Shown here piece after piece: positions 24,136-33,464 of a DNA stretch of 64,000 nucleotides. The stretch comes from Nocardia beijingensis NBRC 16342 (GTDB taxonomy: Bacteria; Actinomycetota; Actinomycetes; Mycobacteriales; Mycobacteriaceae): contig NZ_BDBC01000025.1 of assembly GCF_001612785.1 (NCBI RefSeq), positions 1-64,000 on the forward strand. Direction: 5' to 3'. Both the position numbers and the translations under genes were made by a program. Position 1 is the stretch's first letter, and every line of letters starts with the position of its first letter. The notes beneath the pieces were generated by a model. The model made no database searches, was not told the origin of the DNA, and saw only the letters and a list, made by a program, of their open reading frames with translations.

Positions 24136-25185
24136 TCAGCCCGTGGGGGTACCGACATGGTGCGGCACAGATCCGCACGTCCCGGGGAGACCTCTCGCGT
24201 CCCCGGCCGCACGGCGGGCGCGCAGCCCACCGATCAGGCACAGCGTCAGCCCGAGCGTGAGCCAGACCAGCAGCACGACGACGGCGTGCGCGGCGCCACG
24301 GCCGTCGAAGAATGCGGTGGAGCGCAGTAATCGCCCGCCTGCGCCCGGCGGCAACAGCTGGCCGAGCGCGCCGGACCAGCCGGGCAGGATCTCGGGCGCG
24401 GTGGCGGTACCGGAGAGAGGGTTGCCGATGAGCATCATGACGACGGCGCCGATCCCGATCCCGGCGTATCCGAGCAGTGCCTCGAGCCCGAGAACGGTCG
24501 AAGCGATGGCCGCGATGGACAAGCCGACGGCGCCGGCGTTGGCGAGGTAGGAACCGCTCACCGAGCCGAGCCAGAACTGCAGGATCGCGGTTACGGCCAG
24601 GCCGCCCGTGGTCGCGAAGGCCAGCGCTCCGACGACCCTGCGGAACGTGCCGCGAACAAACCTGGTCAGCAGCACCGCGGCCAACAGACCACCCATGACC
24701 AAGGGCAAGGCGCCTGCGGCCAGGCCCGCTCCGCGCGGATCGTCCGCAGGCAGGGCGGCGAGGTCGCGAACCGTCGCGCCGGAACTCCCGACCCGAGCCA
24801 GGCCACCGGCCACCCCCTGCAAGGTCTGGGCGACCGCCGGACTGGCGGCCGAGGCGACGATCACCTGCGCACCGCCGGAGCCGAGGTCGATCGCCCCGTA
24901 GACCCGCCGGTCGCGGACGAGTTGTTCGGCAGCCGCGGTGTCGGCGACTTCGGTGATCACGAAGCCGCCCGGCAGCTGTCGATCGAGCCCGGCGCGGACC
25001 TGCGCGACCGCGGTGCTCGGACCCGCGACAGCGATCGGCACATCGTGGACCGACGACCGCACCGACGGCCAGGCGAAAGCGGCGAGCAACACGCTGACGA
25101 TCGCCGTGAGCAGGAGGACCGCTCCGGCCACCGTCGGCCATCGGGACGGAAGGGAATCGGCGGCGAGCGGCGCCCGCGTGGTCAT
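24136..25185 (-). CDS. Polytopic membrane protein, YhgE/ABC-2-like
   Basis: A 349-residue protein with one N-terminal membrane helix (residues about 17-38), a soluble extracytoplasmic domain of about 130 residues, then five or six further helices. The layout (helix, large loop with VPIAVAGP and AQVRAGLD, then a membrane block) resembles YhgE/Pip and ABC-2 permease-like proteins, but no nucleotide-binding partner gene is near. ATG 25185 has GGAGGAGAAG upstream. It lies 28 bp after the ECF41 sigma gene in the same direction and is probably co-transcribed. Function unknown. Confidence 0.72.
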   Translation of the reverse strand: MTTRAPLAADSLPSRWPTVAGAVLLLTAIVSVLLAAFAWPSVRSSVHDVPIAVAGPSTAVAQVRAGLDRQLPGGFVITEVADTAAAEQLVRDRRVYGAIDLGSGGAQVIVASAASPAVAQTLQGVAGGLARVGSSGATVRDLAALPADDPRGAGLAAGALPLVMGGLLAAVLLTRFVRGTFRRVVGALAFATTGGLAVTAILQFWLGSVSGSYLANAGAVGLSIAAIASTVLGLEALLGYAGIGIGAVVMMLIGNPLSGTATAPEILPGWSGALGQLLPPGAGGRLLRSTAFFDGRGAAHAVVVLLVWLTLGLTLCLIGGLRARRAAGDARGLPGTCGSVPHHVGTPTG

Positions 25186-25213
25186 GTCTTCTCCTCGAGC
25201 AGGTGAGTCGGAT

Positions 25214-26173
25214 TCAGTGCAGGGTGAGTGGGGTCTCGGCATCGACGTGGGTCAGTTTCTGCGGGTTGCGGACGTAGTAGAGGCCGGTGATGCGGGTGTC
25301 GTCCACGCGCAGCGCGATGACGCCGTCGAGTTCGCCGTTCATGTGCAGTGCCAGTGCGGGGCTGCCGTTGACCGTGGTCGCCTCGACAGTGAGGGCGATG
25401 TCGTTCCTGGTGAGTCCGCCGACGATGAAGCGGGCCACCTTGTCGGCTCCGATGACCGGGCGCGGTGTGGCCTGCTTGATACCGCCGCCATCGCTGATGG
25501 CGACGACGTCGGGGGCCAGAATGTCGAGCAGGCCTTGCAGATCGCGCGTCTCCAGAGCGCGGCGGAACGCCTCGGCGGCCACCTGGGCCTGGCGCGCGGT
25601 CACCGAGCGGCGTGGACGGCGGGCTTCGACGTGGCGGCGGGCGCGATGGGCGATCTGGTGGACAGCGGCGGGCGTCTTGTCGACCGCCGCCGCGATCTCG
25701 TCGTAGTCGAACCCGAATGCCTCACGGAGCACGAACACCGCCCGCTCGGTGGGGCTCAGTGTCTCGAGCACGAGCATCAGCGCCATCGACACGCTTTCGG
25801 CGAGCTCGACGTCCGCGGCCACGTCGGGTGTGGTGAGCAGCGGCTCCGGCAGCCAAGGCCCCACGTACGCCTCCCTGCGGCGCTTCACCGAGCGCAGCCG
25901 GTTGAGCGCCTGCCTCGTGGTGATCCGGACCAGGTAGGCGCGCGGCTCGGTGACGTGCGCCGCGTCGACCCCGACCCAACGCAACCAGGTCTCCTGCAAG
26001 ACGTCGTCGGCGTCGGCCACCGAGCCGAGCATCTCGTAGGCGACGGTGAACAGCAGGTTGCGGTGCGCGAGAAACGCCTCGGTCGCTTCGACGGTGGCGT
26101 GGTCGCCGCTGTCGCGGTCCGCTGCCTCGCGGTCGGGCCGCGGTGCGGCGCCGGCTGCACTGGTTGCTTCCAT
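25214..26173 (-). CDS. ECF41-type RNA polymerase sigma factor (SigJ-like)
   Basis: A 319-residue extracytoplasmic-function sigma factor. Region 2 (LLFTVAYEMLGSVADADDVLQETWLRW) and region 4 (LSPTERAVFVLREAFGFDYDEIA) are followed by a C-terminal SnoaL-like domain of about 120 residues. That domain carries DGGG (ISDGGGIKQA) and NPQKL, the two motifs typical of ECF41, where it acts as a built-in regulator in place of an anti-sigma factor. ATG 26173 has AGAGGAC upstream. An FAD oxidoreductase upstream and a membrane protein downstream are likely targets, as in other ECF41 loci. Confidence 0.92.
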   Translation of the reverse strand: MEATSAAGAAPRPDREAADRDSGDHATVEATEAFLAHRNLLFTVAYEMLGSVADADDVLQETWLRWVGVDAAHVTEPRAYLVRITTRQALNRLRSVKRRREAYVGPWLPEPLLTTPDVAADVELAESVSMALMLVLETLSPTERAVFVLREAFGFDYDEIAAAVDKTPAAVHQIAHRARRHVEARRPRRSVTARQAQVAAEAFRRALETRDLQGLLDILAPDVVAISDGGGIKQATPRPVIGADKVARFIVGGLTRNDIALTVEATTVNGSPALALHMNGELDGVIALRVDDTRITGLYYVRNPQKLTHVDAETPLTLH

Positions 26174-26330
26174 CAGGTCCTCTTCTGTTGGTAGTTCGAT
26201 CCGGCGACCCGGATCGCTGCACGAACGCGCGCACACCGGGTCGATCAGCGTCCGCGGTTCAATGGCTCTGCCGGGAGATCGCGCGGGTGTGGCGGCGCTG
26301 CCACACCCGGCGATCAGGGCATGGACGCGA

Positions 26331-27527
26331 CTAGACCACCTGGTCCGCGACGACCGGCGCGCCGCCCTGTTCCCGCAGCAGCCGCGGCCGGTGCTTACCG
26401 TCCTTGGGCCAGTGGTGCGAGCCGGGCTTGCGCGCCTCGGTCACCAGATGCTTGACGCTGGCTTCGCAGGCGAACTCCTTGAGCTTCTTTCCCGCGAACC
26501 CGGGGAAATACAGCGGCAACGCGGTGTCGTCCTTGCGGCCGAGCTGGAAGATTCCGGCGTTGCGGCCGAAGCTGATGCACATGGCGGGGAAAGACAGGTC
26601 GATCGGCGCGGGCTGCTCACCCGCGATCCGGCGCAGCACCGTGTCGGCGGCGTGCGCGCCGAGGCATCCCGCGGCATAGGCGCTCATCCGGAACGGAAGG
26701 TCCGACGGCGCGGACGAGTCGCCCGCCGCGACGATGCGCTCGTCGTCGAGACTGGTCAGTGTCTCGTCGGTGAGCAGACGCCCCGCGGTATCGGTGCGCA
26801 AGCCGCTGCGGTTGGCCAGGTCCGGTACCCCGAAGCCCACAGTCCAGATCGTGACCTGACTGGCCTGCCTCCGGCCGTCGCCGAGTTCCACGGCATCCCG
26901 TGTCACCGCAGTGACCGCCGTTCCGGGGCCTTCGACGACCGTCACCCCCAGCCTGGCGAGGTACTTGCGGGCCGTGCGCCGAGCTTTCGGGTGCAGGTAC
27001 GGACCGAGGACACCGCCACAGACCAACGTGACGGCGCGCCCGCGCTCGGCCAGTTCGGCGGCGGTCTCGATACCGGTCGGGCCGCCCCCGACGACCGTCA
27101 CCGGGGCCGTCATGGGCGTGTCGAAGAGCACCGACCGCAGCCGCTGCGCCGCCTCCAATGTGGCGACCGGGTAGGCGAACTCGGCCGCGCCCGGCACTCG
27201 CGGTCCCGCGCTGCCGCTGCCCACCGCGTACACCAGGTAGTCGTAGCGAAGGTTGCCACCGTCGGCCAGCGTCACACTGCGCTCAGCCGGGTCGATCCGC
27301 GTCACGCTGTCCGCAACCAGCCGAACGCCCTCGGCCAGCACGTCCTGATAGTCGACGACCGCGTCATGGGTGCCGCCCACCAACTGATGCAACCGCAGCC
27401 GTGGAACGAAGACCTGGCGCGGATTGACAACGGTCACCCTCACGTCGTCACGCTGCGTCAGGCGATTCGCCGCCATCACCCCGGCATACCCGCCGCCGAC
27501 CACGACCACATCGATGTTCCCGCTCAT
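26331..27527 (-). CDS. NAD(P)/FAD-dependent oxidoreductase (NDH-2-like), ECF41 partner
   Basis: A 398-residue pyridine nucleotide-disulfide oxidoreductase family member (COG1252 type). The FAD motif GGGYAG is at residues 11-16 and the NAD(P) motif GGGPTGIE at about 167-174. A C-terminal GDSSAP-type FAD contact is present. It likely transfers electrons from NAD(P)H to a quinone or other acceptor. ATG 27527 has AAGGAGA upstream. ECF41 genes are commonly linked to this type of oxidoreductase. A perfect CRP-like palindrome 66 bp upstream suggests cAMP-responsive control. Confidence 0.85.
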   Translation of the reverse strand: MSGNIDVVVVGGGYAGVMAANRLTQRDDVRVTVVNPRQVFVPRLRLHQLVGGTHDAVVDYQDVLAEGVRLVADSVTRIDPAERSVTLADGGNLRYDYLVYAVGSGSAGPRVPGAAEFAYPVATLEAAQRLRSVLFDTPMTAPVTVVGGGPTGIETAAELAERGRAVTLVCGGVLGPYLHPKARRTARKYLARLGVTVVEGPGTAVTAVTRDAVELGDGRRQASQVTIWTVGFGVPDLANRSGLRTDTAGRLLTDETLTSLDDERIVAAGDSSAPSDLPFRMSAYAAGCLGAHAADTVLRRIAGEQPAPIDLSFPAMCISFGRNAGIFQLGRKDDTALPLYFPGFAGKKLKEFACEASVKHLVTEARKPGSHHWPKDGKHRPRLLREQGGAPVVADQVV

Positions 27528-27592
27528 TGGTGTCTCCTTCGCTCCGAGAGGCTCGAAAACAAGACACCGCAGCCCCGAACATCCTGACACGA

Positions 27593-27608
27593 TGTGACGC
27601 AGATCACA
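27593..27608. promoter_or_regulatory. Candidate CRP/GlxR-type binding site
   Basis: TGTGA-N6-TCACA is a perfect match to the cAMP-receptor-protein consensus used by actinobacterial Crp/GlxR. It lies 66-81 bp upstream of the oxidoreductase start at 27527. The phosphotransferase gene on the other side reads toward this region and ends at 27726, so the oxidoreductase is the only likely target. Confidence 0.6.
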
Positions 27609-27725
27609 TAATACGTCGTCACTGAGACATCGATCGAGTACCTGCACAGGGTTTCGCCGGTGCGGACCGAAGGAGCTCGGCCTGGGCCTGGCATCTGACC
27701 ATGGCCGCAGGTCTACTTCGGCGCG

Positions 27726-28454
27726 CTACAACGCGGCTTCCAGTTCGGCGCGATGCTCGGTGACCCATCGCTGTGCGGCGCGAACGCGTGCGGGCACGCC
27801 GTTCGCGCTGAGGCGCACCATGGCGGGTTCGCCGGCAGCGGAGGCGGTTTCGATGCCGCGCGCGCAGCGCTGCTGCCACCACAGGATCGTGTCGACGAGT
27901 TCGGCGCGTTCGCCGGTTCCGTAGGCGTCGCACATGAGGCGCAGCAGTGCGGCGGTTCCGGGGAGGTCGCGGACACCGGGACCCAGGTCGAGAAACTGCC
28001 AGCAGGCATGCGCGAGATCGTGGATGCGGCGACCAGGGGCGGCGAGGTCCCAGTCCAGGAACGCCACGGGCCGCATGCCGTCGCGGTACACCGTGTTTCG
28101 CGGCGAGAGGTCGTTGTGACAGACCACCTCCGCATCCCCGGCGAGGTCGGTGCCCGCGGTCAGATCGTGGAACTCGCGGATCAGCTCCGCCACTCGAGTC
28201 AAGGCCGCGCGGGAGCCGGTCGATGCCGAGTGAAGTCCATCGAACGGCACCTGCCCGTCGAGGTAGGTGAGGATTTCGCGCCCTTGCTCGTCCATCCCCA
28301 GCAAGCGAGCCGCGCCCGCCCAGCCGGATCTCTCGAAAAACGCGAGCAGTCCGTGCACGAAATCTGCGCGTGCGCCGGGGCGGCGGCGAACGGTGTCGCC
28401 GACTCGCACCACGACGTTGACCGACCCCCCAGGTAAGGGGACCTCGGGCACCAC
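27726..28454 (-). CDS. Phosphotransferase family protein (APH/choline-kinase fold)
   Basis: A 242-residue kinase-like protein. The catalytic loop HNDLSPRN (residues 113-120, with Asp115) and the metal-binding DWD at 134-136 are intact, as in aminoglycoside phosphotransferases and related small-molecule kinases. The N-terminal nucleotide-binding region is short compared with full-length APH enzymes, so the first lobe may be minimal. The substrate cannot be predicted and antibiotic resistance should not be assumed. It is adjacent to purE (same strand, no gap) but unrelated in function. Confidence 0.8.
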   Translation of the reverse strand: MVPEVPLPGGSVNVVVRVGDTVRRRPGARADFVHGLLAFFERSGWAGAARLLGMDEQGREILTYLDGQVPFDGLHSASTGSRAALTRVAELIREFHDLTAGTDLAGDAEVVCHNDLSPRNTVYRDGMRPVAFLDWDLAAPGRRIHDLAHACWQFLDLGPGVRDLPGTAALLRLMCDAYGTGERAELVDTILWWQQRCARGIETASAAGEPAMVRLSANGVPARVRAAQRWVTEHRAELEAAL

Positions 28455-28970
28455 TCAGCCCAGGAGCTTGGTGCGGAGCGCGTCGTCCTTTTGCAGAACC
28501 ATCTGCTCGAGCCCGGCTTGGAACTGTTCCATGCGGGTGCGCAGGGAGGGGTCGTGGGCGGCGAGGATGCGGGCGGCGAGCAGGCCCGCGTTGCGGGCGC
28601 CGCCGATGGAGACGGTGGCGACCGGCACGCCCGCGGGCATCTGGACGATGGACAGCAGGGAATCCATGCCGTCGAGGTACTTCAGCGGCACCGGCACGCC
28701 GATCACCGGCAGCGGAGTCGCGGAGGCGACCATGCCGGGCAGGTGCGCCGCGCCGCCCGCGCCGGCGATGATGACCTTCAACCCGCGACCCGCCGCCGAA
28801 CGCGCGTAGTCGAGCATGCGCTGCGGAGTGCGGTGCGCCGACACGACGCCCACCTCGAAGCGGATCCCGAACTCCGCCAGCGCCTCCGCGGCGGCCTCCA
28901 TGGTCGGCCAGTCGGAGTCGCTGCCCATGATCAGGCCGACCGCGGGGGCGATGGCCAGTTCCTCACTCAT
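28455..28970 (-). CDS. purE: 5-(carboxyamino)imidazole ribonucleotide mutase
   Basis: A 171-residue class I PurE that converts N5-CAIR to CAIR in purine synthesis. The signature [16 protein letters not shown], the active-site SAHRTP and the [14 protein letters not shown] loop are present. It overlaps purK by 8 bases, giving a coupled purK-purE unit read toward the left. The position of purE and purK next to GtrA and the PH-domain gene is conserved in mycobacteria. Nothing is unusual. Confidence 0.95.
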   Translation of the reverse strand: MSEELAIAPAVGLIMGSDSDWPTMEAAAEALAEFGIRFEVGVVSAHRTPQRMLDYARSAAGRGLKVIIAGAGGAAHLPGMVASATPLPVIGVPVPLKYLDGMDSLLSIVQMPAGVPVATVSIGGARNAGLLAARILAAHDPSLRTRMEQFQAGLEQMVLQKDDALRTKLLG

Positions 28971-30165
28971 GCGGATCCCATCCGTCGGTCCAGATCGCGT
29001 GCGACATCCAGTGCGCCGCCCGCTCGGCCTTCTCCCTGACCTCGGCCACGTCGTCGCCGAGGATGTTGACGTGCCCGATCTTGCGATCCTGGCGCTCGCC
29101 CTTGCCGTAGAGGTGCACCTTCGCCTCCGGCATCCTGGCGAACAGGTGGTGCAGCCGCTCGTCCATCGACATCTCCGGGGCCTGCGGCGCGCCGAGGATG
29201 TTCGCCATCACGGTCACCGGCGCCAGCGGCGCGGTGTCGCCGAGCGGGTAGTCCAGCACGGCGCGCAAGTGCTGCTCGAACTGCCCGGTGCGGGCGCCGT
29301 CCATGCCCCAGTGCCCCGAGTTGTGCGGACGCATGGCCAGCTCGTTCACCAGCAGCTCGCCCTCGACGGTCTCGAACAGCTCCACCGCCATGACGCCGAC
29401 GACGCCGAGTTCCCTGGCGAGATTCAACGCCATGGTCTCCGCCGCGGCGGCCGTGTCCTCCGGCAGGCCGGGCGCAGGCGCGATGACGACCGCGCACTGT
29501 CCCTTGCGCTGCACGGTCTCCACCACGGGCCAGGTCGCCGCCTGCCCGAACGGCGAACGGGCCACCATCGCCGAGAGCTCTCGTTTCAGCTCGACCTTCG
29601 TCTCGGCCAGCAACTGGACGCCGTACGCGAGCTGATCGGTGGCGATCGCGGCGGCCTCCTCGGCGGACTCGGGCATCCACACGCCGCGCCCGTCGTAGCC
29701 GCCGCGCACCGCCTTCAGCACGATCCGCCAGCCGTGCTCGTCGCCGAAGCGCACCGCGTCGTCGACCGAGCCCACCGGCGTGAACGCGGGCACGGGGAGT
29801 CCGAGTTCGCTCAGTTTCACTCGCATCGCCAGCTTGTCCTGCGCGTAGACCAGCGCCTGCGGCGGCGGCTGCACGTTGACGCCCTCGGCGACCAGCGCCT
29901 CCAGGTGCTCGGTCGGCACGTGCTCGTGGTCGAAGGTCAGCGCGTGCGAGCCGACCGCCGCCTTACGCAGCGCGCCCAGGTCGGTGTGGCTGCCGAGCAC
30001 CACCTCGGGGCTGACCTGGGCGGCCGGGTCGTCGGGCTTCTCGGCCAGCACGCGCAGCCGCTGGCCGAGGGCGATCGCCGCCTGGTGGGTCATGCGCGCC
30101 AGCTGGCCGCCGCCGATCATGGTGACGGTTGGCATGGCCGATGGATCGAAGGAACGTGCGCTCAC
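28963..30165 (-). CDS. purK: 5-(carboxyamino)imidazole ribonucleotide synthase
   Basis: A 400-residue ATP-grasp enzyme that carboxylates AIR with ATP and bicarbonate. [17 protein letters not shown] lies near the N-terminus, then the ATP-grasp motifs GGYDGRGVW and [16 protein letters not shown]. The start is uncertain: GTG 30165, ATG 30183 and ATG 30135 are in frame and none has a ribosome binding site. I chose GTG 30165 because a TATTGT box lies 5 bases before it, compatible with a leaderless message. The gene is divergent from gtrA. Confidence 0.93.
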   Translation of the reverse strand: MSARSFDPSAMPTVTMIGGGQLARMTHQAAIALGQRLRVLAEKPDDPAAQVSPEVVLGSHTDLGALRKAAVGSHALTFDHEHVPTEHLEALVAEGVNVQPPPQALVYAQDKLAMRVKLSELGLPVPAFTPVGSVDDAVRFGDEHGWRIVLKAVRGGYDGRGVWMPESAEEAAAIATDQLAYGVQLLAETKVELKRELSAMVARSPFGQAATWPVVETVQRKGQCAVVIAPAPGLPEDTAAAAETMALNLARELGVVGVMAVELFETVEGELLVNELAMRPHNSGHWGMDGARTGQFEQHLRAVLDYPLGDTAPLAPVTVMANILGAPQAPEMSMDERLHHLFARMPEAKVHLYGKGERQDRKIGHVNILGDDVAEVREKAERAAHWMSHAIWTDGWDPHE

Positions 30166-30208
30166 GTCGGACAATATTGTCATGTCCGGCGCAAATGACA
30201 GTGACCGG

Positions 30209-30214
30209 TACACT
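30209..30214 (+). promoter_or_regulatory. -10 box for leaderless gtrA mRNA
   Basis: TACACT lies 8 bases before GTG 30223, the spacing expected for a leaderless transcript that starts at the GTG. No Shine-Dalgarno sequence is present. Confidence 0.5.
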
Positions 30215-30222
30215 CCGGTCTT

Positions 30223-30762
30223 GTGTCATTCGTCGACGACGTGGTCAGCGTCCTCCCCCAGCCGCTGCAAGATATCGCGTACCGGCAGCGGGAATTGATC
30301 AAGTTCGCGATCGTCGGCGCGACCACGTTCGTGATCGACAGCGGCATCTTCTACGTGCTCAAGTGGACGGTGCTCGCGGAGAAACCGGTCACGGCCAAGA
30401 TCATTTCCGGCGTCATCGCCGTGATCGCGTCCTACATTCTGAACCGGGAATGGTCGTTCAAGAATCGTGGCGGGCGGGAACGTCACCACGAAGCGCTGCT
30501 GTTCTTCGTCGTCAGCGGCGTCGGCGTGGTACTCGCCTTCACCCCGCTGTGGATATCCAGCTACGTCTTCGACCTGCGCCAGCCCAACGTGAGCTTCACG
30601 GTCGAGAACATCGCCGACTTCATCAGCGCGTTCATCATCGGCAATCTGCTGCAGATGGCGTTCCGTTTCTGGGCGATGCGCCGCTGGGTGTTCCCCGACG
30701 AAATGAGCGAACTCGAAGCGGAATTCGTCGATCTCGTGGAAGAGGAACTCGGGCGCGGCTGA
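30223..30762 (+). CDS. GtrA family membrane protein (Rv3277-like)
   Basis: A 179-residue membrane protein with four helices; the GtrA signature SYILNREWSFKNRGG follows the second. The position between purEK and the PH-domain gene is the same as that of mycobacterial Rv3277. Relatives act with glycosyltransferases in decorating cell-envelope polymers, such as arabinogalactan. It probably begins with the GTG at 30223 as a leaderless mRNA. The C-terminal tail is acidic (MSELEAEFVDLVEEELG). It is convergent with the histidine kinase gene. Confidence 0.88.
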   Translation: MSFVDDVVSVLPQPLQDIAYRQRELIKFAIVGATTFVIDSGIFYVLKWTVLAEKPVTAKIISGVIAVIASYILNREWSFKNRGGRERHHEALLFFVVSGVGVVLAFTPLWISSYVFDLRQPNVSFTVENIADFISAFIIGNLLQMAFRFWAMRRWVFPDEMSELEAEFVDLVEEELGRG

Positions 30763-30763
30763 G

Positions 30764-32065
30764 TCACCGCGGCTCGGGCGCCACCGAGCTGGCCGGACGG
30801 GCCTTCGACCCGAGGAACACCGCGAACAGCGCGGGCCTGCGTCGCTGCAATTCCAGCCGCCCGCCGTCCGCCTCGACCAGCGCCCGCGCCAGCGCCAGCC
30901 CGACACCGGTGGAGCCGCCCGCGGAGAAACCGCGGTCGAAGATGTGCGGAGCCAGCTCGTCGCGCACCCCGTGCCCCTCGTCGGCCACCTCGACGCACAC
31001 CAGCGGCTCGCGATCGGCCCCGGGCCGCACCGAGCGCACCGACACCGTGCAGGTCCCGCCGCCGTGCATGAGCGCGTTGTCCACCAGCACCGCCACCGCC
31101 TCGCGCAACCGCGAACCCGTGACCGGGGCGCGCAACGACTCGTCGCCGGTGAGGGTGAGCGTGCGGCCCGCCTCGGTGAACGGGTGCTTCCATTCGGCCA
31201 CGACGCCGCGCAGCTCGTCCATCACCGGCACCGGATCGCGGTCGGCCGCGTCCTCGTCGCGGGAGGCGCGGACCAGATCGTCGATCGCGTCGGTGAGCCG
31301 GTCGACCTGGGCCATCGCCTCCTCGGCCTCGTGCACCACCTCCGGATCGGCGTGCGCGGACAACTCGTCCAGGCGCAACCGCACGGCGGTCAACCTACTG
31401 CGCAGCTGATGGGAGACGTCCGCCACCAGGGCGTGTTCGCGCTGGAGTCGTCCGGCGATCTCCACCGTCGCCGAGTCCAGCACGTCGGAGACGCGATCCA
31501 GTTCCGAGATGCCGTGCCTGCGCGGATCGGGCCGGAAATCGCCCATGGCCAGCCGCGCCGCGCGCGCGGCGACGTCCCGGAGCGGATCGGCCACCCGCCG
31601 GGCGGTGACCACCGCGACCGAGACCGCCGCGCCGAGCGAGGCGAGCACCGCCAGCGCGACCACCGCGACCGCTTGGCGCTGCATGGCGTGCATCGGCGCG
31701 GACGGCACCTCCAGGCGCAGCGACGCGGACTTGCCCATCGACAGCGACTCCACCAGCGGGTCGGACACCTGGGCCACACCGACGTCGCGGCGCACGGCGT
31801 TGTCCTGCCGCGACGGATAGACGATGGTGAGTCTGCCGTTCTCGGGCACCAGCGGCGCCACCGACCGGATGTCCAGCTCGCCGGACACCGTGCCGTCGCG
31901 TTCCTGCGCGATGATCTCCGCGGCGATCCGGTCCAGCCGGTTCTGCAGGTCGTTGCGTGTGATGTCCTCCACCCACAACCACGCCGTGTAGATGAGCGGT
32001 ACGCCGAGCACCACCGTGGTGAGGGTCAGCACGGTGAGCATGGAACGCAGGATTCGGCGGCGCAC
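30764..32065 (-). CDS. Sensor histidine kinase
   Basis: A 433-residue two-component kinase. Two membrane helices (residues about 8-30 and 131-154) flank an extracytoplasmic sensor loop of about 100 residues. A HAMP domain follows, then the HisKA motif ADVSHQLRSRLTAV with the phosphorylated His219, and a HATPase domain with DNALMHGGG and the G-box ending STGVGLALARALVEADGG. It is paired with the response regulator upstream (a single base between stop and start). The signal is unknown. This pair interrupts the mycobacterial gene order here. Confidence 0.92.
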   Translation of the reverse strand: MRRRILRSMLTVLTLTTVVLGVPLIYTAWLWVEDITRNDLQNRLDRIAAEIIAQERDGTVSGELDIRSVAPLVPENGRLTIVYPSRQDNAVRRDVGVAQVSDPLVESLSMGKSASLRLEVPSAPMHAMQRQAVAVVALAVLASLGAAVSVAVVTARRVADPLRDVAARAARLAMGDFRPDPRRHGISELDRVSDVLDSATVEIAGRLQREHALVADVSHQLRSRLTAVRLRLDELSAHADPEVVHEAEEAMAQVDRLTDAIDDLVRASRDEDAADRDPVPVMDELRGVVAEWKHPFTEAGRTLTLTGDESLRAPVTGSRLREAVAVLVDNALMHGGGTCTVSVRSVRPGADREPLVCVEVADEGHGVRDELAPHIFDRGFSAGGSTGVGLALARALVEADGGRLELQRRRPALFAVFLGSKARPASSVAPEPR

Positions 32066-32066
32066 G

Positions 32067-32744
32067 TCAGTCGGTGTTCAGCCGGAATCCGACACCGCGG
32101 ACGGTGACGATGCGCCGCTCGGCCATGGGGCCCTCGTCCCCGATCTTGCGGCGCAGCCAGGACATGTGCATGTCCAACGTCTTGGACCCGCGCAACTCCG
32201 CGTCGCCCCAGACCTCGCGCAGAATGGTCTCACGCGGCACCACCTGACCGGCCCGGTCGATCAGCACCTTGAGCAACTCGTATTCTTTGTTGGCCAAACC
32301 GATTTCGACGCCGTTGACCAGTACGCGCCGGGCGGCGGGCTCCAGCCGGATACCGCCCACCTCGACCGTGTCGTCGCCGATCCCGCTGCGCCGCAACAAC
32401 GCTCGCACCCGGGCGAGCAGCTCGGCGAGCCGGAACGGCTTGCCGACGTAGTCGTCGGCGCCCGCGTCCAGCCCCACCACGAAATCCACCTCGTCGGTGC
32501 GCGCGGTGAGCATCAGCACGGCCAGATCAGCGCCGCGGGCGCGCACCTGACGGCACACCTCCAGCCCGTCCATCCCGGGCAGACCGAGATCGAGAATCAG
32601 CAGGTCGTGCCCGCCTTCCAGGGCCCGCTGCAACACGGCGGGGCCGAAACTCTCGACGGTCACCGAGTAGCCCTCGCGGCCGAGCGCGCGCGACAACGGG
32701 GCCGCTATGGCGTCGTCGTCCTCGGCCAGCAGTACAGCGGTCAT
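32067..32744 (-). CDS. OmpR/PhoB family response regulator
   Basis: A 225-residue response regulator. The N-terminal receiver domain has the acidic pair (EDD, residues 8-10), the phosphorylated Asp52 (LILDLGLPGMDG) and the conserved Thr/Lys positions (LTARTD, GKPFRLAEL). The C-terminal winged helix (VVPRETILREVW, RGSKTLDMHMSWLRRKIG) binds DNA. The kinase gene starts one base after its stop, so they form an operon with the regulator first. Its targets are unknown; the adjacent PH-domain gene and the operon's own promoter are natural candidates. Confidence 0.92.
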   Translation of the reverse strand: MTAVLLAEDDDAIAAPLSRALGREGYSVTVESFGPAVLQRALEGGHDLLILDLGLPGMDGLEVCRQVRARGADLAVLMLTARTDEVDFVVGLDAGADDYVGKPFRLAELLARVRALLRRSGIGDDTVEVGGIRLEPAARRVLVNGVEIGLANKEYELLKVLIDRAGQVVPRETILREVWGDAELRGSKTLDMHMSWLRRKIGDEGPMAERRIVTVRGVGFRLNTD

Positions 32745-32761
32745 ACGCCCAGGTTACGGGC

Positions 32762-33307
32762 TCACCGGTAGCTGCGACGGTCGTCCCGGCGCTCGTCGCG
32801 CCCGTCCCGATGGCGTTCGACCTCGAACACTTGGTGGTAGAGCAGCGAATGCACCTGCTGGACCGCGGGGATGTCGTCGTATTCCAGCGGCTCCGAGGAG
32901 GACGACTCGATGATCAAGGTCCCGGTGCCGAGCAGCCGATCGAACAGCCCGTGCCGGAACTGCACGCTGGAGATCCGGCTCATCGGGATGTCGATGCCGC
33001 TGTGGGTGAGCACGCCCTGACGCACCAGCACCCGCCGGTCGGTGACGATGAAATGCGTCGACTTCCAACTGATTATCGGTACGGCGCAACGCCAGAGCAG
33101 AATCGCCACATACACCACGAGCACGGTGATGAGCAGCGCCGAGCCGGTGGTGCCGGTGGCCTTCCGCGAAATGAGTCCCCCTGTGAAACCCGCGAGAGCG
33201 GTGGCCACGATGAGCGTCACGATCGGCCAGAAGAGCATCTTCCAATGCGGGTGGCGATGCAGCAGCAACCGTTCGTCGGGCGCCAGCACATCCTCGGGAT
33301 AACCCAT
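32762..33307 (-). CDS. Membrane protein with PH-like domain (Rv3278c-like)
   Basis: A 181-residue protein. Two membrane helices near residues 25-65 (MLFWPIVTLIVATALAGFTGG and ALLITVLVVYVAILLW) precede a bacterial PH-like domain (ISWKSTHFIVTDRRVLVRQG, then MSRISSVQFRHG). Homologues at the same position in mycobacteria are hypothetical. ATG 33307 is chosen because a TAGTGT box lies exactly 7 bases upstream and no ribosome binding site is present, which fits a leaderless mRNA. The basic C-terminal tail (RDGRDERRDDRRSYR) is notable. Function unknown. Confidence 0.85.
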   Translation of the reverse strand: MGYPEDVLAPDERLLLHRHPHWKMLFWPIVTLIVATALAGFTGGLISRKATGTTGSALLITVLVVYVAILLWRCAVPIISWKSTHFIVTDRRVLVRQGVLTHSGIDIPMSRISSVQFRHGLFDRLLGTGTLIIESSSSEPLEYDDIPAVQQVHSLLYHQVFEVERHRDGRDERRDDRRSYR

Positions 33308-33314
33308 GTCAGGC

Positions 33315-33320
33315 ACACTA
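33315..33320 (-). promoter_or_regulatory. -10 box for leaderless PH-domain gene mRNA
   Basis: On the minus strand TAGTGT lies 7 bases before ATG 33307, with no Shine-Dalgarno sequence in between. Confidence 0.55.
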
Positions 33321-33464
33321 CCGCGTCGAAGTGCCCGAACGGCTGACACCGCAGCGCGTCATGCTGCACAATCGGCACCCTACGTGTGACCATTCCGCGC
33401 AGTGGCTCTCTGTATCGCGCAACGCCCGGCTCCATCATCGCCGATTCCGACCGTGGAGGAACGC

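Noticed and set aside
27726-28454. Aminoglycoside resistance gene
   Set aside because: The APH-fold motifs are present, but the family is broad and the N-terminal lobe is short; resistance cannot be inferred.
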